Source: Adiantum capillus-veneris (lineage: Eukaryota; Streptophyta; Polypodiopsida; Polypodiales; Pteridaceae). Taken from it: DNA of 64,000 nt. Made by a program: the position numbers and the translations under genes. The stretch spans positions 87,161,721 to 87,225,720 of the forward strand of contig CM043956.1 in assembly GCA_014529385.2 (NCBI GenBank). Direction: 5' to 3'. Below, piece after piece: positions 1 through 12,781 of this stretch. Under the pieces are notes generated by a model. The model was given only the letters and a program-made list of their open reading frames with translations. It was not told where the DNA came from and did not search any database. Every line of letters begins with the position of its first letter. Position 1 is the stretch's first letter.

Positions 1-1745
1 AAGTAAGCCAAGAGTCATCAGATGATAGCCATTTATTAGGAAGTTGTGAAATATGAAGGAAGCATTCATTCACCACTTCCCTTAAGTCCGGTAGGACTGT
101 CATCTCCAGTCGGAGAGCACTGACAAGGTCAGTGAGACAGCTAAGTATAGTTGATAAGGCAAGGTATGGGTTTTTGGGAAAGTTAGGTATATGATTGAGC
201 CCTTTGGCCAAAAAAATTTGTATTTTAAACTTTTCAATAATACTAAGATCATAAGTGCAAACATGGTTACCAAAATCCTCAAAATTTCTACAAAAAGAGG
301 TAAAAATTGATCACATGTACAATGAGGGACAGAATCCTGCCGAAGAAAGTCATTGTTATAGATCAAACTTTTTATGGGATGATGATATTTTCATCCTATG
401 AGTATATTGTCGAGCAATTTGTGATTACCAAAAAATAGATCAAAAGCACTCACAAAAAAGATTTTTTGGTTGAACCAATCGAGGCGTGCATTGTAAAAGA
501 GACAGTGTAAGTAGATGAAACCATTTTCCGGATCCACTTTGTTGAGAGTTCTTCTTCCGCAAGGGTTTGTAGCAACCTGCAATATAACCAAAGATTAAAA
601 TTCAGGGAAGTTTCTTATGGGGGAGATCTGTCTCTTCCTCTTGTAAAGCTACGAACTTTTCCTCGGTTAGAGGATGAGCTAGGTGTTAAGAAAGAATTGA
701 AGGAGTTGGGGGTGATCAAAAAGTTAGTCCTTTTGAGAGTTGGGGAGTCATCCTCATCAATACATGGTTTAAGAAGACTAGTGATGAGCTTAACACCTTT
801 AAAGTTAGCATAAGTAGTTAAGTAAATGTCAAATTCATCAGCTTTTAACTCTTTCAAGATATCAAGCATGAGCCCACGGAAGATGTTGAAGGCAATCTAT
901 GCGATTACAATCTGCTTAGCCTGGCACCTAGCCAAGAGAAAATGAGGGAAAGATAGTCCACAGGTTTCTCCGGGAAAAGTAAGTCCAAATGGTTGAGAAT
1001 AAACCAGATTGTATGATCAAACCACATGATGTTGGATTCACAAGAGGCTTTAGGGTCAAGAAATCTGCGGGCACATTTCACATAAGGACAAAAGACGTTC
1101 CAGGTGGACTCAGTATAAAAATCAGGGTTACTCTTAGCGAATTCCATGTTTCCTTTGGTGTGAATGTACAGACCTATATTAGAGGGGCACTTGGAGTGGT
1201 CGATGAGATTGAGGTTGAATGGTGCTTTGATTAGCTCACCTTTATCCAAGAATTGCACTCCTTTCAAAATCTTGAGTCTGCAATCTTCCACAGTAGAGGC
1301 AGGGAGGTTGGCAAGATAAACCCAGGTTTCACTTAAAATAAGTGCTAAGAAAACTTTGTTGGGCAAGACCCAAAGCTGATGGTCAACCCCGAGGATTCAA
1401 TTTTATTTCACCAAGACTTTGCTTTTGGCCCAGACAGGAAATTAGAGATGAGGGGCACCAATCTCTAGGAAGTTTTGGGCTAGGAAGATTACTCTGATAA
1501 ACCTTAAAGCTTCAGGGAAAACAATTTGAAGATTCCACCAAGTTGTAGAATAGGGGGAGTGGTTGGAGAACAGAGAAAAGAAGATTAAGCCAATAATTTC
1601 TAAGAAAGTTGATAGTTGGCACCAGAGGAGGAGAATGAGCTCTCTTGCGTATTGCGAGATAATAGAGGAAAACTGGGCAATGTATTGGGAAATTAAATTT
1701 ATACTCATGGAGTCTTGTCCAAAGTTGCTAAAATCTTAACCCAAT
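1..1745 (-). mobile_element. Penelope-like element, truncated copy 1 (N-terminal/middle region)
   Basis: This stretch is a second copy of 29,823-31,595. From 1 to about 1,395 it is almost base-identical to that region; I see only about three single-base indels. From about 1,396 to 1,745 the match drops to roughly 80 percent with many small indels, then stops. On the minus strand it holds fragments of the long N-terminal reading frame (905-1,366) and the following frames (391-869, 100-366). The RT half would lie to the left, outside the window. The break at 1,745 is consistent with the 5' truncation usual for retroelement copies. It shares the frameshift and stop lesions of the larger copy. 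Confidence 0.75.
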
Positions 1746-3546
1746 ATGATTTGACCAACAAACAATCATTTTCTCTATTTCAGTGACAAACCTAGAAAAA
1801 ATGTTAATTTCTATGAAATTTTTATCTTTCTTATACGAGGAATCATGGCAAATTACAAAAGAGACCAAAAAAGTACCGAATGACTGCTTGTTGTGTTGAG
1901 GTGCACGGTGCTCTCTCTCGTGTTGAGTAGTTTGCACCATTGCATGAGGTGCTTCTTGTGCCTATCATCGGCATGCAGCCGAGGGACGTGTGCAAAGCAT
2001 GAGCAGGAGCAGTATTAGTAGCAAATGGAGTTGTGCATGCAGGAGCACTAGGCAATGTGGTGGTAAATGGTTCGCAAGGGGGTCAGAGCAGGAATGATCC
2101 ACAGTTCCTGCTCTATAGCTGAAGGCGTACTATAATGACTGTTAAGTTTATTAGCAAGACAGAAGTCGAATTACTTGCTATTGATACTAGGTCCAGCTGT
2201 AGTAGCCGTTATAATAGTACCCTGCATTTCTAGCGAGTTGGATTGAATGTTGTGGGCTCTCTGCTTTCATGTGAGTGACCCAAAACCTCCCACAATTTCC
2301 CATTTTCGTATGCGTGCGGAGACAAGCGCATGTGCGCATGCACTGCTTAGATACATTGGTACATTTTCCTGGTATGACTTCTTGTCCAAAGCCCAAGCCC
2401 AGATCGAGCACTCATGCATGGCCCAAGTGGCGCCTTCCTCATGCATAACCTCCAGATGGCGCCCCCTTCTATGCTCGCGCTGCTCGTCGATTGCAGACAG
2501 ACCCTTTTTTTCCATGTTAATAGCTCAAAGCTATTTTTTTTAGGCCCTGTTTGGCGACCGGTCCCACCCCACTTCTAAGTTTACCCTTTTTATAAATTAG
2601 GGTAGTATTACGGAGTAATGGGCTTGCTATACCTGGGTGATCAATTTTTTGATTGCCTTTCTTTCCCTCTACTTAAAAGTCTCCTTCATTTGCGATTTCT
2701 TTTTGCAGGCCAAGGGCAGCGGCAATAAGAAGAGACACATCAGAATCTTCGCATTCTATGCACTCTTTGCCTAAAGCTAAACAGAATGCTATGGACATTG
2801 CTACGCTCTTCACTCTGATCTCCCTTGACCCTCACCCTGTGTAACACGGGTCTTCAACAGCTCTCTCTCTCTCCCTCTCTCCGTGTCTGTGCTTTAATCC
2901 AGCAATCTATCTCGGTTTCAATTTTAATCTGCGTAGCCTAGAAGATAGAACCTGCGCAGGAATTGTTCCACGATTTATCTAAATGGCCAATCTCATTGAT
3001 ATGACCACACTCAAGGAGATTGAATCTAGGATACATCACACCCAGCTAAACCAACGCTCTAATGCCATGCTTGTTTTCCTCTTGTAGGCTTGGGATGGTT
3101 GGGCTATTTTGAGGGGGATAGCAATACAAGCTCTATAGGCCTTCACATCAAGAAGTGTGGGTAAGGGTTGCAGCAAACCCTATGACGCTACTTTTTTTGG
3201 GCAAGTATTTTATAGATGTAACCCTATTGCAGGTAATGGTTATTCACTCAATATTTAAGTAGCATATTTTGGGAATTTGAAGGGGTACTTCAGGAATTTC
3301 CACAAATTAGAGGAGTATTTTGACAATTTGTCCTAAGTTTTACTATAGTCTCGTCTTCCTGGTGGTAGGGCTCATGATTTATCACTTGTTAAAAATGCAT
3401 TATTTTTTATTGCCTGAGCACATAGAAGATATTCATTCCAAGGAGGTTTTCTCTCCTTCGTGCTTCTCTCAAGCTACGTCTGTGAACTTGCCCCAGTCTG
3501 CAAACTTACCCCAGGCTCGATCTCATAGTTTGATCATCAATATTGA

Positions 3547-3601
<55 letters not shown>

Positions 3602-4593
3602 TCTCCCATTGCAGGCCTCGTGATTTTATCACTTTTCTTTCCTCTTGTTTTCACTTGTATTATTTACAGTTTTATTGATGGAATCTATTGTTTTTGGGTG
3701 ATAATTTTTTTCTAGACATTCAAACTTCAGGCCCACTTCATGCTTCAAGCCAAATAATAAACAAAAAGCAAGAAATAAATCTTTGTTACTAAGGGTGCAA
3801 ATTAGCTAGAACAAACACGGGTAACATCCTCTCATTTTGTCGCATGTACAATCCAAGAGCAAATTAACTACCACAAAGACTACATGTTAAAAGCTTAAAA
3901 GCTATGGAAAACTTTAAAAATGAAGCCAAATCTTGAGTGAGGAACGAGCCCTCACCTTTTATGTTGCTAACATTTTGCGAGAAGCTATCAACGTTTTGAT
4001 GGTCGAGAACAAGTACCTACATAACCAAACAAACATGATTTTATTACCTTGTATACAAAAAATTCTTCTCAAATTGCATAAACTTCATCTTAAATAACAT
4101 CTACAAACACAACAACAATCGCAACAACCTCTTCGACTTATATAGGTCGTGCTGCTTCCGTGAAAGTAAGAGCCAAGCAGCATTGAAGCCTATGATGCAG
4201 GAAATGTCAAGGAAAGGAGTCCTACTAGTTTTGAAATAATCTTTAAAGTGAGCACAACACATAGCAAACAATCAACGCAACATAATGCGACATCAAATGA
4301 GGCCTCTCCACTTTCAAGATCACAAGCAGCAACTAAACGGATTATTTACACTAAGTATTTACACTAAACGAGGGCAGACTATTTACAGAGGCAGACATTG
4401 ACGAAGCTCTTTAGTACGGATGCAATACTTTCCTGGACAATGCCCAATGCTGGGCATTTTCGGACATGGATGATGATGATGATTTTAGTCTTTCACTTTA
4501 CTTCATTGTTTTTGGATTGGATCCACCAAGATCATATCAATTTGGTCTCATAAGTCATTTTGGCTTTTTGGAGGCGTTTATACAACATTTCAT

Positions 4594-4596
<3 letters not shown>
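1746..4596. other. No gene recognised; AT-rich, with CT tracts
   Basis: I see no coding region with family features. Short open frames at 2,187-2,543 and 3,320-3,715 overlap on both strands or run through the CT tract and are not supported. A CT-rich patch lies at 2,861-2,885. The sequence at 2,543 (GGCCCTGTTTGG after a T run) resembles the end of Tourist-like MITEs, but no matching inverted end was found. Confidence 0.5.
3550..3606. repeat. (CT)n microsatellite
   Basis: About 24 uninterrupted CT units followed by CCCTCTCTCC. The open frame crossing it is an artefact of the repeat (Leu-Ser runs). Confidence 0.95.

Positions 4597-4655
<59 letters not shown>
4597..4655. repeat. (TC)n microsatellite
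   Basis: About 29 TC units, one of many CT/GA tracts in the window. It lies about 330 bp beyond the stop codon of the RRM gene. Confidence 0.95.
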
Positions 4656-4657
<2 letters not shown>

Positions 4658-4988
4658 AAAACAGAAACATTTCACTTTTTAAAGCTTTGCATGCAGGACA
4701 CCATCGACAAATGCATACATGAGCCAGTTGCAAGAGGTTTGGATACTATAAAACCTACATAAGGAAAACCCGATAGGTTGCAAGAAAGAGCTGCCCCATT
4801 CATACTACCACAGCCTCCACAGAGAAGAAAAGGGTTCAAAAAATTCTATGCATGCAGAGCTGTTCAGTGGTACAAAGCTGGTAACATCCCTTTAATAGTG
4901 TGAAAAAAAGAGCAATTCTAAGCTCTGGATATATCATACATGCGAATGCGCTACAACAAGGATAATCCATCCAGGCATTCAAGTCTCC

Positions 4989-5480
4989 TTACTGATTCGA
5001 CGTGCTTGCATCTAGTGATGGTATCGAGCCCCAGTCATCATCGGCGGGAGCAGACTCAGAGGAATCCAAGGCGAAGCTAGACCCAAACCCACTACCACTG
5101 CCAAAGTCTGACGAAGGACGCACAGGGCGAGTAGACGCTCGATCTACGCGGATAGCTCGGCCATCAAGATTATGATCATTAAGTTTCGACAAAGCTGTAT
5201 CTGCGTCTTCCTCCTTGTAATAAGTGACAAAACCAAAGCCACGAGAGCGCCCTGTCTCTTTGTCCATGATAATCTTTGCGTCTTCCACCTCGCCATGTGC
5301 ACCAAAGACCTCCCGTAAGCCATCTTCCGTGGTGCGGAAGGAAATGCCTCCAACGAACATATTGCTGCCCTCGACTGTGTATGTGCGCATGGACATCAGT
5401 GAGGAGGGAGCTTGATAGAGCCTGCCCCGTAGACTCTGATCCAATCCCCACAACAGAAGGCGCTTACTTGCCTGTGCCAT
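4989..5480 (-). CDS. Single-RRM RNA-binding protein, possibly organelle-targeted
   Basis: A 163-residue protein with one RNA recognition motif at about residues 40-115. RNP2 reads MFVGGI (41-46) and RNP1 reads RGFGFVTY (80-87), keeping the aromatic RNA-stacking positions. The first 39 residues are basic and hydroxylated with almost no acidic residues (MAQASKRLLLWGLDQSLRGR), which suggests a mitochondrial or plastid transit peptide. The tail is short, with Gly-Ser-Phe repeats (about 125-137) and an acidic end, so it is not the long Gly-rich tail of classical GRPs. The closest plant families are organellar GR-RBP/ORRM-type proteins that bind RNA during editing or stress responses; that role is inferred. 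No intron is evident within the frame. It is the only convincing host gene here. An intronless retrocopy cannot be excluded. Confidence 0.8.
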   Translation of the reverse strand: MAQASKRLLLWGLDQSLRGRLYQAPSSLMSMRTYTVEGSNMFVGGISFRTTEDGLREVFGAHGEVEDAKIIMDKETGRSRGFGFVTYYKEEDADTALSKLNDHNLDGRAIRVDRASTRPVRPSSDFGSGSGFGSSFALDSSESAPADDDWGSIPSLDASTSNQ

Positions 5481-5534
5481 CTATGCCTTCTCTATGACTT
5501 CTGCTAGGCCTCTACCTTCTGTTGGCCTTCTACA

Positions 5535-5679
<145 letters not shown>

Positions 5680-5795
5680 TCGGGCGTGTACGTGTGAGCA
5701 TGCAATCTGAAAATGAGCCTTTCAAAACCCCAGCTTTCTGTGTTTGACGACGTGGTACAAAGCTTGAAATCATGCAGCCAAGTAGCTCAAACCTA

Positions 5796-6061
<266 letters not shown>

Positions 6062-6216
6062 TCACAACTCAAAAAAGAGCACGTTCAACTCACACGCCAT
6101 TTTTTTGGGGGCAGCTACTATTGAATTTTCATGCAACTTTGGAACTTGAGCTCTTAGACCTAAATCACACACGGACACGGACACGGATACAAACTTGAGC
6201 CACTTTTTTTTAATGG

Positions 6217-6250
6217 AGAGAGAGAGATAGATAGATAGATAGATAGATAT
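6217..6250. repeat. (GA)n(GATA)n microsatellite
   Basis: GAGAGAGA followed by six or seven GATA units. Just upstream (about 6,168-6,190) is a short ACACGG-type repeat. Confidence 0.9.
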
Positions 6251-6459
6251 TATTTGTCTGCCTTCACCATGCATTGAGGGTACTGTCGAGGGTAAGCGCG
6301 TTAAAAATCGGACCCAAACTACATAGGGCTCTGGTTAAATGTCGGCCTGCTAGGCCGCGTGTAGGTGGGCGTGACTGGCCTAGCCGGTTATGTCGCTTTT
6401 TGGGGGGGCAGCAGACATTTTAAACATATGTACAGCATGCGCCACGGCCTCTGCAGATG

Positions 6460-6640
6460 CACGCACGTAGTGCAGTGGTTAGGGCAGTGCTTCTAGGACG
6501 CGAGGTCGGGGGTTCGAGACTGCGTGTGAGCTCCGTGTGTTGACTTTTGGTCAACGATCACTTAACGGCTACATTCGACGGCAACAACCAGCATGCCTTG
6601 CTTTGCCACGAGGCCTAGCATTTCGAAATATAACCAAAAC
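6460..6640 (+). mobile_element. tRNA-derived SINE-like sequence (Pol III A and B boxes)
   Basis: TAGTGCAGTGG at 6,468-6,478 fits the A box and GGTTCGAGACT at 6,511-6,521 fits the B box of an internal RNA polymerase III promoter. Their start-to-start spacing is 43 bp, as in tRNAs and tRNA-derived SINEs. The cloverleaf arms do not pair well enough for a functional tRNA. Downstream, GTTGAC-TTTTG-GTCAAC at 6,539-6,555 forms a 6-bp hairpin. The 3' end is not clear, so the right boundary is a guess, and no target-site duplication was identified. Confidence 0.5.
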
Positions 6641-7676
6641 CAACTACATCGTGTCATGTGCTCTATAGCCCCGCCATACAATCTCATGCACAAGTAAAAC
6701 CCTAGCTAGGTTCACTTCACACTCAAATGAACACTAACGCCCGTATCACACTATCACACTAGGGTGCTCGTCCCCTGTTACAGTGTCCCGTAGCCAAGAG
6801 CTACCACCATTTGAAGCCTATCAAAATGCTTCCTGCATTTTACTTTTTGAAGGTTGGCCAGGTCATGAAAAGATCATCGGCCTTGCTGGGTCGCCCCTCC
6901 AAGCAACAAACTTTCACTACTACCTCGTCAAATTACCACACACCATCTCAACACAGTCGTGGTATGCCTGCCCCAGTGTGACGGGGGCTAAGATTAAAGT
7001 CAATAAAAAATACCTCTATCTCGCCAACAGACTTTGAAAGTTATCTCTAACATTGAAATTTCAAATTTGGCTCTAAAATTTAAATTTGCAGGTAGGAATT
7101 TGGAAAAGAGAGCAACTCTCATCGAGGAGAATGGTACTCAGACGTGAAGCAAAAATTGTATCTTTGCATTTGTATGTAACAATAAATGTGAGCCTTGCGG
7201 AAGCTAGCATAGGGAATGTTTAGAGCAATCCACGATAACAGGGATGAAGCCCTAGTCTAGTCCAATGAAGATGTGATGCATCAACAGTTTTTTGGCCACT
7301 ACACTAACACCATTATCTTCATATGGGAGGAGCAACATCTCTTTTATTGCCGAAAAGACTGGCTCAACATCGGAGCTCCTTACTGGCTCCTTTTTTACCT
7401 TACTTGTGCCTTATTTCTAAAAGTGGTCATGTAGTTTGCCACGTCACTTGCAAAAAAATTAACATTTCACCAAGGCCTCCCCGTGGCAGGCCAAAAATGT
7501 TGGAAACGCCATCGATGAGGGCGCACATCACGGAACAAAGCAGAGGGCAACATGCCATATTTTCCTTAAAAAAAGCAATGACTGCTTTGAGCCCACACAA
7601 GATGGAGGGAAACTTATCTGTTGTTTTGATAGGAACCATGCCACATAAGAAAGACCAAACTCGGGCAAATCCTTAG

Positions 7677-7712
7677 CCCCCCCCCCCCCCCCCCCACCAC
7701 CACCACCACCAC
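7677..7712. repeat. C homopolymer (19 nt) plus (CCA)n
   Basis: Nineteen consecutive C followed by about six CCA units. The Gly-rich open frames on the minus strand come from this repeat. Confidence 0.9.
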
Positions 7713-8293
7713 AAATGGCAGCCAACTAGCTCGCTTCACAAGTTCCTCGTTCATCAATGATTCATTGTCGTCAGCACCCATTAGTAGTGACATATTGCAC
7801 AAAGAAGTATGTTGTTCCGCCTTTTGCTACTACAAAGCCCAAAAATGCATGAACTACATGACAATACTCCATATTGGACATAGATTCAAGCATACCCATG
7901 TCCCTCTCCATACCTACCCACGTTTAAAGAAAACAATTATGGGCATGACCAATACATATATATCAATGTCATTGACATTACAAGTGAACATGCTCATTAT
8001 CAACACCTTAAGTACACATGAAGACGGTGATGCACTAATAATTAGGGAAACTCACACTCATGACCATCAGGTATGTGTGTTCTACAACCATGTGGTCTAT
8101 ATATGAAGAAGAAAATATAGTTTGAGGGAGCAGCGATAGGCCTTCTCTTGATTGCTTTCATAAATGAGCTGAATTAGATTGCAAGACATATCCTTTCCTT
8201 TATGCTTGATGTTACTGCGGCACAAAGTGCTCAAGAGGTACACATGCTGTTGTATGATGATGCCATAATGGTGAACATTGTAACCATAAGCTT

Positions 8294-8369
8294 CATTATG
8301 CATATTATTGACTACACACTACAGCATCCCTACTACATCATCAATACCCAATAGAGGGTGTAGAAACAT
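8294..8369 (+). repeat. Dispersed ~75-bp repeat, copy 1
   Basis: Matches 35,254-35,330 in the same orientation at roughly 75 percent. Shared blocks include TATTGACTA, CATCCC and CCCAATAG followed by GGGTG. The family is not recognised; it may be the remnant of an old transposable element. Confidence 0.5.
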
Positions 8370-8933
8370 TGAAATAAAACTTACTACAATGTGCAACATG
8401 ATTATGGCAAGGAAACCCTGGGTGGTTTTAATTGAAGGTGAAAGGATGACCTTTTTCCATATCCAATCAATTATGCTTGCATCTTGAAGACATGTTGCCT
8501 TATGCAAGACCTTCACAAGATGACAGAATTCACAATAAGGGATACGGTATTAATCATAGGAGAGATACAATCTCTTAGTCCTTATCACAAATCAACAAAC
8601 TTGGCATTGGCCCAGCACTGGGTGTTTAGTTAAGGATTGTGCATGCCATCAAATATTTCTTCATATGTATAGTAGGTAAAGCAATGCAGCTCTATTAGAT
8701 GGGTGAGCATAAACAAATATATTCATACTTCTTGATGTTTTGGATTTTAAAACCCCTTCAATAAATTTACATCTATTGATTATTTATGTCCCTAATGTAA
8801 AATAAATTATGTAAGACTTTAGCAAATTCAATACCCTTCCATTGAACGCATGTACTATCTTACATATTCCATAGTGGACACCCCGGGTTGGGAAGCCATG
8901 ATTTTGAAACACAAAAACTTCCTCTCATTTTGT

Positions 8934-8936
<3 letters not shown>

Positions 8937-8996
<60 letters not shown>
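8937..8996. repeat. (CT)n microsatellite
   Basis: About 30 CT units. Confidence 0.95.
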
Positions 8997-8999
<3 letters not shown>

Positions 9000-9000
<1 letters not shown>

Positions 9001-9719
9001 AAATATGATACCCCCTCCCTTATTTTTAAGCTTGGGAGATAAATTAATGGGGGCCTATCCCTAACTTATACGCTTATGTAACTTGTAAAAAAAACCCCTC
9101 CCCTGCACTTACGTGGTGCGGTAAGTTTTCCATGGTGAATCCCCGGGGGGAAAAAATACAGCAAGATACTCATCATTTTGTATATATTATCTTCTTTTCT
9201 TTTTCTTTTCCTTTTCCTTTAATAGTTTTTTAGAGATTTCTAACTCTTAGCGGGCATAATCATGAGCCATATCGGCACACTCTAAATGCCAAGTTAAGAA
9301 TATGTATGTATGAGTGATTAAAATAATTTTGGCAAAATTTTGGCCAATTAATAATAATTGTAAGTAATTTTCCTTCAATTTTAGCACTAAAAAGCTAAAA
9401 AGAACAAATCATCAACAAAAATTAATAAGTTGAGCCAGGAAAGTCAAAATTTACTTTTGCAAGCAAATGCCAAAACTTCAAAGCAAGGGCCTTGAACATG
9501 GCAAATATGGAAAGGTTTGGCACAGGATGGATTTTGAGCCAACTTCTAAGGATCAAAACTGCAAATTAAAGGGCATTTGTTGACCAAATATCAGAAACGA
9601 GAACGGATCAAACTGTCAGTGATATGGAAAGCAAGATATGATCACTGGAGGTAGGTATGAATGGGGCATTCCGGGTAGATTGGGAACATATAGTCAAAAG
9701 GGGCAAAATAAGCTCATTT

Positions 9720-9774
<55 letters not shown>

Positions 9775-11083
9775 AACATAGAGTTTCCTGCTTTGTTTCT
9801 GCCTGTTGCAACCACCTCAATAGCTCTTACTCCACCAGATTTGACAGGTATGATCTTAACCCTACAAGAACACCTGTGTATGCTTCACACTACACCAACA
9901 TTACCAAAACAACAGATCAGAGTAGATCAAAGTCATAAATTCTACAAGTTGTCAAGGCCAATGGGGGAGTTCAAAACTTACCCAAAACAAAAACCTTTTC
10001 ATTAATAGACCCTTGGCAATTGGCAAAACCACTATATGCAAAAACACTTGCAAAAGAGGTTGGAACATTTCCCCAAACCCTAAAAACAGAGAAAATTGCA
10101 CAGTAGGCTCCCCATAAGGCCAGGAACAACCTCCACTAGTTGGAATTGCAAGATCCCAACATGGATTGTCATCCATGTACCTTGATGACAAAATCAAGGC
10201 GGGAGTTGATCACTGGCTGGAGGATGCAAAAGTATAACTGACCATGCAAAACTAATCACAAAAAGGGGTCTTAAAATCTTTAAAACCTAATTATTTGTTA
10301 CTATTAGTCTGCAAATGGTCATTTGGAACTAATCAAGGAAAAAGGGTCAGTTTTCAGCAAAAACATTATGGAGTAGGGTTAGGAGAAGAACATGAAGCTA
10401 CCCCACTAGCCAGAGTAGCAATTGAAACATTCTAAGGCTTTTTTCCAAAGCAACTTAAAACAAGAAGGAGTCTGGAAGAGGGTGAAACACAAGCATCAAG
10501 GAGAAATAACACTAAAGGTCTAATAAAGGGCAAAGCAAAGCAAAATAGTACCTACAAAGTCGTGAAAATTACCTGGATCAATTTTCCTCTTCAAATGAAT
10601 TCGAAAACTGATGGAAGTTGTGGAGAGATAGGCAAGACCATGGTTTTCAAGCATAAATCATCTAGAGTCAAGGCGTTATCAAATGTCAATCAAAAGATCA
10701 TTTAATATGGGGAGACAAAAGGGAAACAAGAGTTAGAATATAGATATGTGCTTGTAGACATATCTCAACCATGGGCCTAAAAGTGAGAGATAATGTTATC
10801 TCTAACTAGAGGCCGAAAGGGAGATAGTCTACCAAAGAGCTAGGTGCCATAAGTTCTTTAAGCTCACCTCACCACCATGGGACCAAGAGGAGAGATAACT
10901 ACATCTCATTAAGGGTCCATAATGGAGGCAGCTTAACAAAGAGCAAGGTGCACTTAATGAAGCTCTAAAAGACCTTAGGGTTGGCTTCATTAAAGCCTCC
11001 AAAGGTAAGTGTTAAAAGCCTTAAGACATAGTCTTTAATTTTTAACTTTAGTCAATTAATGTCCAAGTAGGCAAGGGGGCAAC
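9000..11083. other. No gene recognised; may include the 5' flank or LTR of element A
   Basis: AT-rich sequence with a CA/GA microsatellite at 9,724-9,774. The left LTR of the Tat-like element that follows should lie somewhere here or further left, but I could not match it to a right LTR. The stretch 10,740-11,040 has purine-rich, degenerate sub-repeats (variants of GAGAGATAA with AAGAGCTAGGTGC or AAGAGCAAGGTGC). Confidence 0.4.
9724..9774. repeat. (CA)n(GA)n microsatellite
   Basis: About 14 CA units running into about 12 GA units. Confidence 0.95.
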
Positions 11084-12018
11084 TTGCTTAAGCAGGGGCT
11101 GTGCTTAAGCAGGGGACTAGCAACGCCAGAAACAACTACAGCTTCGACTGCTCTTGAAGTACTGAAAACAAAAGAAAGAACAACCGATGATGCTAGTACC
11201 TCGGATCAAGTCCAAAAGAGTCTAAAAAAACCAAGATCGCCTCATTCGCAAGTTGTGGTAGAGGAGGGAGCATAAATGATCAAGTCATTTGACATTGATG
11301 CACATCTAGACCAGATCAAGCTCCACTTTCAATGCCAAAGAGCTCTCTACAACTTGCATAAACTAGAGCTGGAGGAGACAAGGAAAGAGGCCATGAAAGC
11401 AGCCAAAAGCACAATGCAACTGCAAAACAAAATCGACGAGTTGCAAACAGTCCATTTGCGACTCCAATCTCAATTACAAAGGAAACAAGAGAACATTGCA
11501 TATTACTACAAGGAAGTCCAACAATTCAATGAAGCCAACACTACTCTACAAGAGTCTTATGTGGTGGTTAGTAAGACTCTGACCCAACTTCTAGCCGCCT
11601 TGCAGGAGACACTGAGCTCCATAAGCATAATAGCTAAACCGACCTCGCTGACCAAAGAGGTCCACGATCTAAAGGAGGCCCTTGCTCAAGAAAAATATGA
11701 TAGGAAAATTATGACAACAGATCATAGAGCATTACAGAAATCTAAAGACGAAGAAATTGAAAATCTCAAAAAGCAGCTGCAAAGGCAAAGGCATTTTTGG
11801 ATGCTCTAAGGACAACACGGGTGAAGCCAGTACAAACAGTCCCTGTGGAAGCTGAACAAACAGAAAGACTCGAGCCTTTCACCTTTGAAGCTTACAACAT
11901 AGATATGCCAGGTACAAGCACAGGAAAGGCAATGCAGGAGTCTGAAGATCCAGCCATGACGTCCCATCTTGGATATTGCAAAAGAAGAAATTCAGTGGTG
12001 GATCTCAGAAGTAAATGA
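11084..12018 (+). pseudogene. Coiled-coil ORF upstream of gag, probably part of Tat-like element A
   Basis: Three consecutive frames (11,084-11,275; 11,276-11,809; 11,797-12,018) give a Lys/Glu/Gln-rich product. The central 177-residue frame shows long helical heptad patterns (about residues 15-100 and 125-172), as in a coiled coil. It lies upstream of a decayed gypsy gag. Tat/Ogre-type plant gypsy elements are known to carry an extra ORF before gag, so this may be that ORF; this is inference from position. No domain was recognised. The frame changes at 11,275 and 11,800 suggest decay. Confidence 0.4.
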
Positions 12019-12767
12019 CCCTTCACACAAGGATTATCTGCAATATGAGCTCCAGGTGTTGGAGTCAGTGACCCTTCTCATGATCACTCCCGACGAAGTG
12101 GTAAAAAACCTCGGGCATGAGATGATCGCATTACCACTGAGATGAGGCAGGAGGCTCTATTATAGAAACAAAAAATGCTACCTACTCTTGAGCCAAACCA
12201 AAGAGGAGATTACAGGGATTTTCCTGTCACTGCCATACAAATTCATACTATCATTGACAATCAGCCAGTCTAGCAAAAGAAATGGTTTGAGCAGCCCAAA
12301 TGATGAATCATATCATAGAAATGCTCCACAGCATCTCAGGATCGACCCAACTTATTGTCCTATCAACAGACGGCGATCTTGGGAAAGCTTTTATTCATGG
12401 CAAAGCAAAAGACCAGCAGTCTTGAACTACCCAGTTATAACGAAGGCAAGCAATAAAATTCTTCCATCAGAACAGTATATGGTTCGGATGCTCAAAGGAG
12501 TCATCAACATCAGAAGGAAATACGAGATCTTGCAGGTAGGTGTCTCTTCTAGTTTCACACAATAGCATTTTCTCAAATGATAGGTCGATCTATTATGGAG
12601 AATATACGTCATATACCTGCGAGAGAACCTAGGAGTAGAGCGGTACAAATTGCAAAGCTTACGTAAAAATTCAATGGGGGCGAAGATTCTTGAAAGCACA
12701 TCAAAGCATTTGAACAAGTATGTTTCCCTAGGAGAACACAACGAACTACATAAGAGAAATCGTTTAA
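12019..12767 (+). pseudogene. Degenerate gag N-terminal region of element A
   Basis: Gag-like text is scattered over several frames, including a QKKWFEQ-type helical segment near 12,270. A segment of the gag core follows at about 12,660-12,767 (KFNGGED then KAFEQVCFP, followed after a frameshift by HNELHKRNR). The frame continues in phase on the far side of the inserted TTAA transposon at 14,108. Several stops and frameshifts show that it is inactive. Confidence 0.5.
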
Positions 12768-12781
12768 CACTAGGTTGGTAA
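12764..12781 (+). repeat. Left TTAA target duplication and terminal inverted repeat
   Basis: TTAA at 12,764-12,767 followed by CACTAGGTTGGTAA. Confidence 0.85.

Larger units (their letters stand above)
6641..8936. other. No gene recognised
   Basis: Mostly AT-rich DNA. The open frames at 7,323-7,676 and 7,765-8,106 have no recognisable motifs and overlap reverse-strand frames. It contains a C homopolymer with CCA repeats (7,677-7,712) and a short dispersed repeat (8,294-8,369), listed separately. Confidence 0.45.

Noticed and set aside
2543-2560. Tourist/Harbinger MITE end (GGCCCTGTTTGG)
   Set aside because: No inverted counterpart or 3-bp duplication was found downstream; the motif is short.
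6460-6535. Functional tRNA gene
   Set aside because: A and B boxes are present, but the acceptor and anticodon arms do not pair properly.
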